Source: Asterias amurensis (taxonomy: Eukaryota > Echinodermata > Asteroidea > Forcipulatida > Asteriidae). Taken from it: a DNA stretch of 64,000 nucleotides. The notes beneath the pieces are model-generated. The model had not been told where the DNA came from, made no database searches, and saw only the letters and a program-made list of their open reading frames with translations. Below, in pieces: positions 54,990 to 64,000 of the stretch. Both the position numbers and the translations under genes were made by a program. Numbering within the stretch: position 1 is the stretch's first letter; every line of letters starts with the position of its first letter. The stretch lies in contig NC_092662.1 of assembly GCF_032118995.1 (NCBI RefSeq), positions 15,513,701 through 15,577,700 of the forward strand. Reading direction: 5' to 3'.

Positions 54990-56160
54990 GCAATTCTACC
55001 GCCACGGTAGTCCTTCATCTGCTGTACATTTATGAAATACCCCCATTTTGAACGACGTTTGATGCATGGTTTTTATAACAAAACGACACCAAAGAACTTG
55101 TACGTATCGCATTTGTTTTTCTGTACATCAAACTGCCAATGTCCTAGCGCTTTTCAATGAGGAATTTTTTTTCTTCTGAATCGATAAACAAAAAATCCTT
55201 ACAAACCAACAATCAGAAAAACTTTTGAGGAATGGCAAGTCAAAAAGTGCAAGAAAAAATTGCGCATTATATCCGCCATGTGCGTGTAGAGAGCCTTGAC
55301 TTCATGCTTTGTATCGTATTGGTGTACAGTAACTGTTCGAGATGAAAGTGACGTTATAGGGCCTTGTCACGCAACTTTTGTGGGCAACTTTAAGGCAACC
55401 AACTGCAGTGCATGCTATATGGAACACTTTGGTTGTACATGAGTTATTTTTCAACCAGTGTTATAGGATCACGTCGAATTGTGTACATTTTTACATAGCA
55501 TCTAATTGCAATGCGAGTCTGTAAATATTGTTAGAATGTATATAATTTTTGTTAAGATTTTGTATATTTAGGTAACACATTCCATTTGTGCAAAGTTTTT
55601 GGACCAAATTTGACCAAAATTGTATGAACTAAAGATCTGTTTTGTATGCTCGCTGTGGCTGTGAAAAGTTGTAGAACCGAAATAATGATTAATGCTGAAT
55701 GAGTTTACAATTTAACTGCGAGGGATTTAAAAGTTTATCAAAAGGATTGTGTTGTGATTAGAAACTGGATCCATATATTTGAAAATAAATCCCAAGAATT
55801 TAAAAATCAAGTCTTAAAGATTTAATTTTAAATTTGATAACGAATTGATCCCTTATTAAAATCGATTGGGTTAACTTTTCAACCCCTTCCAATTTACGTA
55901 CTTTTACGATTGTCAAAAAACATAAACAATAAACATTGTTTGAAACGTTAGTGCTATATACCATTTGGTGTGACATATCTTTGAAACTTTGACAAGAGTA
56001 AGATTTCTTTCTCTAAACTAAAAAACATCAACAACCAGAGACCACAAATTCTTCAAGAACATGATCAGTTTATTGTTGTTCATTCCAATATGAGCACAAA
56101 TTAATCGACTCTGATGGTAGAGATAAGTTATAATAGATGACAGACGTGCAACTTTCTAAT
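54990..56160 (+). other. 3' UTR and flank of the IQ-motif gene
   Basis: No coding signal. The first good poly(A) hexamer is AATAAA at 55784-55789, giving a 3' UTR near 800 nt; another lies near 55929. The sequence is AT-rich, without repeats I recognise. Confidence 0.5.
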
Positions 56161-56172
56161 TGCAAAACAAAA

Positions 56173-56530
56173 GAGGAAATGGCCGATCACACTAAACCTT
56201 TGTAGTGTTTTACAGTTATTTTATGCCACTGTTTTGAAAAGAAAAGGTGGAAACCAGCTGACCGGCTGAAAAGTTGCATGCCTGTGAGGAACAGAGAGTG
56301 ATGGTTTGAAGAATATGTTGTGAATTTTACCGTCCATCGAAATGGTAATAAAATACCGCATGTCAGCTAGCAGCCTATGATGCATGTCAGATGTTTTTCC
56401 CATAGTATTCGGCAAATAGTGACCAATTTCACTTCCATTTGTTTGTAATCCAGTGATTTTGCCTCTCCAGCTGAAACCGCCATTCAATTTCACTTTTGAC
56501 CCAAGCGATTTTATATGTAGTTCCACTCAA
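56173..56530 (-). mobile_element. LINE 3'-end fragment
   Basis: AAAAGAGGAAATGGCCGATC, CACTGTTTTGAAAAGAAAAG and GAAAAGTTGCATGCCTGT parallel 731-850, the 3' tail of the LINE relic in EXOSC2. No ORF2 motif is left here. Confidence 0.4.
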
Positions 56531-57030
56531 TACAACTTATAATGCGTTCTTTTAATAGCCATGCAAACAGTCGGCATTCAATTTAGCAAAGCAGGTGCAA
56601 CTAGAGAACCTATCAGGCACACTGCTATCAGATCATTACATGTACTTTCATTTTCGTTTTGCGTTTTTGCGAATCAACAGTTTTTGTGGAGATTGAAGGA
56701 GTCATTTAAACTTGGAAGTTTCTTTTCATTGGTCATGCGGCAAGTCGTACTTATAACTTTTTAGCCAAACATTTATATTAAAACTCTCAAAGATGATTAC
56801 TTACTAAACACACACAAGAATTAAATTCTTTTGAACAAAAAGAAGAATATAGTTAAGTAATTTGTTTTGTTTCATAGATGCACAACCCTCATATACCGTC
56901 CAGTAACACCCAAAGAACTGTGAACAAACAACACTAAAAAATATATAATATAAAAATAATTACATCTAGAAAATAGACAGAAGTTATCTTTTGTAGTGTT
57001 AAGATGAGATGAAAGATAATTTACTTGTGA

Positions 57031-57047
57031 TTTATTATGATTTTATT
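57031..57047 (-). terminator. PRDX6: Candidate polyadenylation signals of PRDX6
   Basis: Two TTTATT hexamers (AATAAA on the minus strand) at 57031-57036 and 57042-57047, about 230 nt past the stop codon. Confidence 0.55.
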
Positions 57048-57271
57048 TAAAGAAAAATGCAGAGGCACTTCTTGTAACCTTATCCCCTGACTAATTAACT
57101 CAAATATGCAAATTTATGCAAACTAAACACAATTTAAAAAGTGTCGATCAAATCATACAAACCAATGTCTTTTTTCGCACAAATTGGTGGGACAATCTGA
57201 TTGGACACCCCCTGTCTCCTGAATGCAGTCGCCCACTGCATAGTAACACAGTGCAGAGTGATGGGTTTACT

Positions 57272-60200
57272 CTACTCTGGCTGAGGGGTGTAGCGGAGGT
57301 AACTCTTCCCGGAGGGGACTGGCTTCATTGTCACCCCCTTGGGGAACAGCTTTGGAATGTCTTCCTGCTTGACAGAGGGTATCACCATGCAATCTCCCCC
57401 TTGCTGAAAAAAAACAAAGAAAAAACAGCTTTGTTTTAGGAAAATTACACAATTGGTAAGAAAGAAAACCTCACTAAGATCACAGATTTACATAAAACTT
57501 ACACGGTCAAATGATGATGATAACAGAAATCATCACTTGAAATATTTCTGTTAACTAGTATTTCTACAATAGAAGAGGTCAACACCGGCTAGAAGAAAAC
57601 AACTTTGTTGTAATGTATTAACCACAACGGCAAAATAACAACACCATAAATAGTACAGGTAAAACACTAAGACAGAAGGTTGTCATGGCCGAGCGGTAGA
57701 GCACCGAATTCAAGTTCTGGTGATTTAGTCATCAAAGTGTGTGGGTTTGAATCTCGTTTGCGACACTTCTCTTCACCCAATTTCTTCTCTTCACCCAGTG
57801 GTACAAGTTGGTACCTGCCAGAATAGAGGTTGATAATGTGTTTGAAAAGGCCTTTGGAGCGCCACAGCAGCCCAGGGCTGTAGACTCCCAGCAGGGAGCT
57901 GATAAAGGTTACAGGAATGTTATTTAACCTGATGACTAGGGCACAAATGTAAAGCGCATTGAAGCGTTTTCTGTAAAATGCGCTTGTATCTATCAAATCT
58001 TTGTGGTATCTGCTGTTGATACATAGGATTCCAACTGCCTTTAACCACAGGGCTATCTATGTAGTCTAGTGGTAAGACATCTGCTCCAGCAAATCAAAGG
58101 TCATGGGTTCAAACCCCACCCGAGTGATTTGCATACAAATCGGGAAAGTACCAAGTACACAGCGCTTATTACACATCGGTGTAAGGGTAAAACCAAACTA
58201 TATTCTTTATCCTTGAAGCAAAACTAACATCTAATTATTATAAATATTGGCAGCATGTTGTTCCTCAGCACCTTGTAAACCATTACATGGTGCTATGTAA
58301 AACGAGTAAATCTCATAGATCAAATGTAGTCCCACATACCTTGCAGGTATGCTAGAGCGCCTTGAGCGCCACTGAGTGACAAATATGAGCGCTGCAAGAA
58401 GCCACCATTGTATTATTATGTGCTTCTCATCAAATTATGGAACATTATGGACTAGACGGGGGTGGGTCATGTTACTTCTTCCATGGTTACAGTAACCACA
58501 GCTTCCTGTTAAACTTTATTCTTGCTTTGACCTTGGCCAGTCACCCATTCTAACTAGAAAAGCTATGTCTAGACCAGGGGCCTTATTTTACGAAGCTGTA
58601 GAAAATACTGCTGTGCACAGTCGCAACCATGGGTACACATTCTAGGGCCATATGCTTCTGTTTTTGAAAGGGCAAGGGCACCAAGGCATTTTCTCCTTGT
58701 AAAGGGCACCCTTTGTGGGAACTGTACATTCCTACTGGAGCAATTCCAAGGGCACCAAGGCAATGACCAGGGGGCATGGAGGCAATCTGCCTCAGTGAAG
58801 TATCAGCCCTGACAATTGCTCTTGTCCGTTTTATGAACAAGAGTTTGAAAACCACTGATGTCGCAGTTATCTCAATGGTATTTATATATCAATAAACAAT
58901 CCCTGTGTCAATGATGAGTACAAAGTGATTCAGTTTACCAAACATAAGATCTGCAAATGTCATGTCACATGTACTGTTTGGTATCCTGCTTATTTTTGCT
59001 AAGAATGATTAAGAAGAATTGTCAGTTTAAGCAGCTCTATGAAATTAGGCAGTGGGCTCACTGCCCAAATCTACCGTAAACCAAGTGGGAAATATTGCTT
59101 AGGGATTAGTTGATTTGCTAAGCTCAAAGTTAACAGTGAGTCAGTCCTGATAACACATGCTGCCAACATAGCAGTCAGAAATAGGGATATGGGGCCAGAT
59201 CTGTGTCTAAGCACCCACACCTACAGTCTATGAGGTGCTGAAAAGACCCCAAAATTATCATGCTACTAAATATTTCAATGGATTCAGGCATTTGTAAGAT
59301 CCAGAAAATTAAGATCACAGTCATAAGTTATTATGAAGGACAGCTTCATTACCAAATTCATATCTTATTTTTCAGTTGAATTTAGTATAACAAGATTTTC
59401 CGAACTATGGACTTTCCCTCGATTTGTTGCAGAGGGATTCTCCAAAGTAGGGACGGTCCCTAGAAAAAAAGGGACATTTGGAAGGTATGCATATTACATG
59501 TGAAGCAGTAAGGTTAAATAAATGGCAACTTGACCTCTGATGACATATTTGGCTGCAATTCAACATTCATGAGTAGTGTAGTACCGAAAGACAACGGTCT
59601 GGCAACTGGCCAGGAAGTCTGACACTACAGAATAACATTTCTTAAACTCATGTAAAGAAATGATGGTAGAGGATTTATGTAGTTTGTGAAAAACTGAAGG
59701 AAGACCAAACATTTATACGCAACAAGTGCTTAATATCAAACTCATCTCAAAACACAGGAATATGTGTTTGAGGAGTATGAAGTTTTGCATGGTGTTATTA
59801 AAAATTGAGCATGTTTTTATTTAATAATAACTACTAAGTGTAGTTCATGTAAAGTGCAGTTTAGAATAACGTATCAATGCGCTTTAAATTAGTGCCCAGC
59901 CGTCGATTTCACCAAACTCCTCGTAACTTGGGGTTAATCTTAGGACTTATGACGAGTTCAGTTCCGTGTCCATAGAGGTTAGGACGCACTGAACCCATCC
60001 TAAGTATTGAACGAGTTACTCGTACTAACTCGAGATAGGATTAATTCTAGTGTTTTGTGAAATCGGCTGCTGGTCATTGGACCAATAACATTCCTGTAAT
60101 CTTTCTCGTGTCTTTTGGGAGTATACAGCCCGGGCTGCCAGGGCGCTCCAAAGGCTTTTTAAAACACAATATCAAACTCTACCTTCGCAGGTACTCATTT

Positions 60201-62933
60201 CATTCACCTGGGTGAAGAGAAGCAATTATAGTAAAGAATCTTGTTCAAGTACACAAGTGTCATAACCAGGATTCAAACCACACCCAGATGACTCGAGGCC
60301 TTGAACTTTGTCTTGAAGGGGGCACAGCAATTCCCCTTTACTAAGAGGGTACTTATACAAGGAAACATCATTTATACAGGAAATGTGCACGGTGCACCAC
60401 AGCAAAAGCACAGGGCACAAGCGCAGGGCACCACGGAAAATGCGATCGGAGCACCCTGTTGAAAATGGTGCCTCTTTTCCAATTTGTCGCTCAGAATATT
60501 GGGGCAAAAAGAAGTGGCAGAGACTGCATCACTGTATTGAAGTATAAAGGAGATCCTCTCATGTACATGCCCAGTTACATCATAAATTATAATCATTATC
60601 TCAAAAAGCAAAGGTCGACAGACTAGAACACATAAAGTTTACACAATCAAGTGATATCACATAATGGGATTAGTCAATATCTAATCTCAGTAAATGCGAT
60701 AATCATTCTAAAATGCAAGATTAAAGTGAACAATACCCCGTTGGGCTGTAAGAGAGTTTGTTGCAGCAAGAATCATTTTATATTTAAAATAAAGTAACGA
60801 GAGTATTACCTGCCAGTTTGCAGGGGTCGCAACTTTCTTGGTCGCAGTCAACTGCAGGGAGTCCACAACACGTAGGATCTCACTATAAGAAAACACACAG
60901 AAAATTAGTGGAAATTCATCTTTGAGAGGGCAAGGCCATTTTGATTTGCCAAAGGGCACTTCCAATTGGGTAATCTTATGAGGAATATCTGTCAAAGGGG
61001 GCAACAGAGACTTAGGCCAAGACCAGGGGTACAGAGGCATTGCCCTCACTGTAATTCCAGGTCTATATAAATTATAGTTGGTTTAGTAAAATGGAAATAC
61101 CAATAAAATCCTTTTATAGTTGTCTGAATCAATTTCTTTGGTGAACTGTAGGTTAGTCTAGTGTCTGACTTGGAAATGATGACCTACAAATTGCCAGCCT
61201 AAGGGGCTGGAGTCTAGGCATATAAAGTATGGGGGAACTTACTCAAAGTTTCTGCCAGTCGTTGCTGGGTACAGAAGGGACAGTTTCAACTTCTTATCTG
61301 GGCCAACAATGAACACCTGTAAGAAAAAGGTTTACTATCAATTTGGCTATAAAGACGTACATCTCAAGTTAATCTAGAAAAACTCAACATGGCAGCTTCC
61401 TACTTCTTAGATTTCAATCGTATAAGGGGTTCAGAGTTCAAGCCTGACAGCTGGGTGGGCGAAGTGGGCCAAACTCGATCTACTTACTTTAAATGCAATG
61501 AGCAGTCGGAGGAAGGCCAGCATCGTCTCTCGTCAGCATCAACATGTTAAGGTTTACAGGGACGTGAACAAGAATATCTGACAATCCCAACTTGGGCTAA
61601 ACTTGATCAACAAACGAGGTGTTTTTTTAATCACGCAACGAGTAGTAACGGGAAGGCCTTGCTAGTCTTTCTCATCACTAATTCAACATGCCAAACTTTA
61701 AGTTTACGGGACGTGACCGAGAGCTCTGACAAGTGACAATCACAGCTTGGGCTAAACTTGATCTACAAACGAGTTTCGTTTTACTTACGCCAGGAGCAAT
61801 CAGGGAAGGCCAGCCGTCTCTTTCTAACACTAGGATTTAACATGCTCATTTTACGGTCTAAGGTTTGTACGTGACCAAGAGCTCTGATAATCACAGCTGG
61901 GACTTAACTTGATCTACAAACAAGGTTTTTTCTTTTACTTACGCAACGAGCAGTCAGGGGAAGGCCAGCCTTGTCTCTCTCATCGGGATCCAACATGCCA
62001 AACTTCACAGCCAGGTCGCGATTATCGGAAATGATTGGGAAAGGAAATTCCCCTGTCAGTTGAGAATCCGCTTGAATGTCCTGATGATACAAAAGAAGAT
62101 AAAAATGGTCAACTGTTAAAAAGTTTAGAGTTTGGATTGGAAATAAAAAGTTGCATCCTTTTGCTGCCGCTTCCAAGATTGTATTGTAAACTTTGGTGTG
62201 ATCCCTGGTGATTAGGGCAGATTTGGCTTCTGACTGGCTTCCCCAAAGATACTGACACAATAGGGAGACCGCCAATGTTAGGGCTAGATTGTTGGTAGAA
62301 CACCAGCACAATAATCCGGAGGTTGCAGGTTTAAGTCCAACCCTAAAATATTTTAGACTTCAACAAAATATTCAATGCTCTTAAAGGAACACGTTGCCTT
62401 GAATCGGTCGAGTTGGTCTTTGAAAAGCGTTTGTAACCTTTTTTTTATAAAATGCATATGTGTAGAAAGATGTTGTAAAAGTAGAATACAATGATCCACA
62501 CAAACATGCCTCGAAATTGCACGGTTTTCTTTTTAGCTTGTCGACTAACACGGTCGGCCATTTATGGGAGTCAATTTTTTTACTCCCATAAATGGCCGAC
62601 CGTGTTAGTTCGCACAGTAAAAGGAAAACCACGCAATTTCGAGGCAAACTTGTGTGGATCATTGTATTCTACTTTTAAAAGATCTTTCCAACCATATGCG
62701 TGTGATTAAAACGTTCACAAACACTTTTTATAGACCAACTCGTCCGATCCAAGGCAACGTGTTCCCTTAAACATACCTTAATCCAACCGTTGTGGCTGTC
62801 GACGTCATCAATGGACAAAGCAATAAGTTTCACATTTCTTTTTGTGAATTCCGGCACAAGTTTAGCTACAGTACCAAGCTCCGTTGTGCACACTGGGGTG
62901 TAATCAGCAGGGTGGGAGAACAGGATTCCCCAT
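57272..62933 (-). CDS. PRDX6: Peroxiredoxin-6 (1-Cys), first exon outside the window
   Basis: PRDX6 reduces peroxides, including phospholipid hydroperoxides, with glutathione, and in vertebrates also has phospholipase A2 and lysophospholipid acyltransferase activity. Visible exons: 62933-62777, 62080-61943, 61316-61243, 60882-60810 and 57403-57272 (TAG stop). They code about 191 residues, from Trp33 by human numbering. The catalytic Cys47 is in TPVCTTELG, with His39 in SHP and the conserved Arg in LTARC. Asp140 of the human lipase triad is kept (VGPDKK); Ser32 lies in the missing exon. The C-terminus YLRYTPQPE is diagnostic. The exon with the first roughly 32 residues should lie beyond 64000; I saw none between 62934 and 64000. 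MITE-C ends six bases into the first visible intron, and the next intron holds decayed copies of the preceding exon's end. Confidence 0.95.
57678..58000 (+). mobile_element. SINE-A type, tRNA-Leu head
   Basis: Head: ATGGCCGAGCGGTAGAGCAC, anticodon arm with TTCAAG (CAA), B box GGTTTGAATCT. The body AAAAGGCCTTTGGAGCGCC and 3' end GTAAAGCGCATTGAAGCG differ from the 13468 copy, so the tRNA head has been joined to at least two bodies. It lies in PRDX6 intron 5 (before the last exon), antisense to the gene. Confidence 0.7.
58040..58200 (+). mobile_element. SINE-D copy
   Basis: TAGTCTAGTGGTAAGACATC, B box GGTTCAAACCC, CCCGAGTGATTTGC, ACATCGGTGTAAGGGTAAAA. Best-preserved copy of this unit here. Confidence 0.7.
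58230..58400 (-). mobile_element. SINE-B copy, reverse
   Basis: Reverse of the SINE-B blocks: CAGCACCTTGTAAACC, ATGTAGTCCCACATACCTTG, GCCACTGAGTGACA. It pairs well with 1-110. Confidence 0.55.
58655..58815 (-). repeat. Repeat G copy
   Basis: TGAAAGGGCAAGGGCACCAA, CCAAGGCAATGACCAGGGGG and GAAGTATCAGCCCTG match 4260-4450 closely. Confidence 0.5.
58816..59840. other. Unassigned PRDX6 intron sequence
   Basis: A MITE-B scrap (58960-59050: TTTTGCTAAG, AAGCAGCTCTATGAAATTAG) is the only recognisable piece. The rest shows no coding or repeat signal I can support. Confidence 0.4.
59845..60285 (-). mobile_element. SINE-A type copy split by MITE-F (59897-60072)
   Basis: Left of the insertion, GCGCTTTAAATTAGTGCCC; right of it, TGGTCATTGGACCAATAACA, CTCCAAAGGCTTTTTAAAAC and GGGTGAAGAGAAGCAATTAT. 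At 44820-44860 the same body reads straight through, which places the MITE-F insertion inside the SINE. Confidence 0.6.
60290..61060. repeat. Repeat G fragments flanking PRDX6 exon 60810-60882
   Basis: 60290-60440 has CACAGCAAAAGCACAGGGCA twice over; 60925-61060 has AGGGCAAGGCCATTTTGATT and AGGCATTGCCCTC. Both are worn. Confidence 0.35.
61480..61942 (-). pseudogene. Three decayed tandem copies of the PRDX6 exon 61943-62080 end and its donor
   Basis: The exon's 3' part (plus strand ACTTACGCAACGAGCAGTCA, GGAAGGCCAGCC, CAACATGCCAAAC) recurs near 61500, 61640 and 61790 at spacings of about 140-158 bp. Each copy carries a donor-like stretch and a common intron piece (AACTTGATCTACAAACGAG). The copies have mismatches and small gaps and are not proposed as working exons. 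Confidence 0.75.
62381..62770. mobile_element. MITE-C copy abutting a PRDX6 splice donor
   Basis: TTAA at 62381-62384 and 62767-62770. Long hairpin centred on GGAGTCAATTTTTTTACTCC. The right TTAA touches the donor GTATGT (62776-62771) of exon 62777-62933. Confidence 0.85.
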
Positions 62934-62939
62934 CTGAAA

Positions 62940-63815
62940 AATGGAAGAGTCCACAGAGTCAAGTTGAGAAATATTTCTACTGCAAATCAAAGTTATAACT
63001 TAGGATAAGCCATGATGGTTTTGAATAAAATTCTTGAAAAAATGAAGAATAAAGAAAACTATCAGTTAAAAGTAATTTCAAATAATAATTTGTTTGTTTA
63101 AAAAATTGTTTTCCATAAGCAAGAGTCCACAGTCCAGATGATCAAGTGTTGAGTTAAACCAATTGTTTTTTTAAAAGTTATAACTTGATAGGGCCTATAT
63201 GAGAAACCCTTGTTTTATATTATTATAACTCTTGAAAACTACAGAAAAAAAAGAAAAACACTTTATATATCAGTTATTTAAATTTAAAAACATTACAACC
63301 TTGCTCATCATACTAAAATTTATTGCTTATAGGTCAATCTAAAACGAATTATAAATGTAAGCCTAGCTACGATTTTAAAACAAGGTTTTAGCGAGGATTG
63401 GGTAAAAAGAGTGTCCAAGTTTGCTAAAGATTTAAAAGTTGGTGTTTATATTGTCCACTTTATAAGAAGCCTAATAATATGTAAATAACATAAAACAGGG
63501 CGTCCACATTTAAAACAGGGTGTCCAAAAGACCCCCAGACACTCCTCTTGCTAACACTATGCCCGCTCCAGATTGTGGGCAGTATCTCAGAAACACTACG
63601 CACACTTCAAATGAATTTTTCACAGGCTAGTTTGATAGTTTTTATTTATATAGGATTAAAACAAGTGTTAGTTACAGACCATAGCTTGGTCTATGGTCAA
63701 ACACTGATTAAACTTGTAACAGAAAGGATTGAGTTGAGGGATCTAACCCTCGACAGACAAGGGTGTGCCCCTGGCAAAATTGCAAATGAATGAATCCACA
63801 TCTACAGAAAAAAGG
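62940..63815. other. PRDX6 intron 1 sequence, no feature seen
   Basis: AT-rich intron DNA. I looked for the first PRDX6 exon here on the minus strand and did not find it. A near-palindrome AGACCATAGCTTGGTCTATGGT at about 63677-63698 is the only local structure. Confidence 0.4.
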
Positions 63816-63821
63816 GATAAC

Positions 63822-63941
63822 TTTCCGTATGGCGCCACCACTTTTTCACTCATTTTTACAAAAAGGGATAGCTCATCGAGGTTAATTAGATACTATATTA
63901 TTTCATATCGAATGAAAATGTGGTGGCGCCATACGGAAACT
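63822..63941. mobile_element. MITE-E copy, best preserved
   Basis: Arms TTTCCGTATGGCGCCACCAC and GTGGTGGCGCCATACGGAAA are perfect inverted repeats of 20 bp around a roughly 80-bp AT-rich core. Confidence 0.8.
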
Positions 63942-64000
63942 TTTTTTGAAAAAAAGCATTGTATTCCTTAATATGACACAGCAAATTCAACTTATACAAT

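Noticed and set aside
56221-56526. A 101-codon minus-strand frame downstream of the IQ gene
   Set aside because: It overlaps the LINE 3' fragment and carries no protein motif.
61480-61942. Mutually exclusive PRDX6 exons
   Set aside because: The copies hold only the exon's 3' part, lack acceptors and have drifted; they are better read as decayed duplications.
61904-62311. A 135-codon minus-strand frame
   Set aside because: It is the PRDX6 exon 61943-62080 read through its acceptor into intron sequence; only the exon part is real.
1-64000. LTR elements, retrovirus-like copies, Polintons
   Set aside because: I saw no paired long terminal repeats, reverse transcriptase core, integrase or capsid motif; only LINE tails, SINEs and MITEs.

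Overview
The window is nuclear DNA of an animal, most likely a marine deuterostome and probably an echinoderm such as a sea star. The evidence is AT-rich DNA, intron-dense housekeeping genes whose proteins are close to their human counterparts, no operons, and introns packed with short palindromic repeats. The species call is inference; no search was run. I rebuilt gene models by hand from splice sites, reading phase and remembered human protein sequences.

Layout from left to right. EXOSC2 (RNA exosome cap subunit, minus strand, 5' half only) is head to head with VARS1 (cytosolic valyl-tRNA synthetase, plus, 23 coding exons, 1069 residues) across about 440 bp. From 18.2 to 27.3 kb lies a gene-poor stretch with repeats, probable UTR sequence and two promoter-like patches. 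DOLPP1 (dolichyl-diphosphatase, minus, 8 coding exons, 245 residues) is head to head with QTRT1 (catalytic subunit of tRNA-guanine transglycosylase, plus, 8 coding exons, 400 residues). From 46.8 to 55.0 kb lies an unnamed 14-exon gene. Its 423-residue protein has an N-myristoylation signal, two IQ motifs and a C-terminal domain that resembles DUF4347, a family I know mainly from bacteria. PRDX6 (1-Cys peroxiredoxin, minus, first exon off the right edge) closes the window.

The named genes are general housekeeping: RNA decay, valine charging, dolichol recycling for N-glycosylation, queuosine modification and peroxide reduction. They do not form a pathway together. The IQ/DUF4347-like gene is the least explained coding object and the best candidate for new biology.

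Most non-coding DNA is non-autonomous mobile elements. I use these local names. MITE-A: about 370 bp, ends AGGCAGTGGACACTATTGG, TTAA-flanked. MITE-B: ends GGGCCCAATTTCATA. MITE-C: about 385 bp hairpin, ends AGGAACACGTTGCC, TTAA-flanked. MITE-D: ends AAGCCATTATACACTTTCGG, TTAA-flanked. MITE-E: about 120 bp, GGCGCCACCACTTTTT arms. MITE-F: GATTTCACAAA arms. MITE-G: about 227 bp with a 10-bp target duplication. SINE-A: tRNA-Leu head. SINE-B, C, D and E: other SINE-like units, several with a tRNA-type B box. Repeats G, E and H are dispersed units of unknown class. I recognised no LTR element, retrovirus or Polinton, and no CRISPR array.

Three genes carry tandem duplications over an exon-intron boundary: VARS1 exon 19, exon 5 of the IQ gene, and the second visible exon of PRDX6. 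One EXOSC2 intron has the 5' splice site and branch site of the minor (U12) spliceosome.
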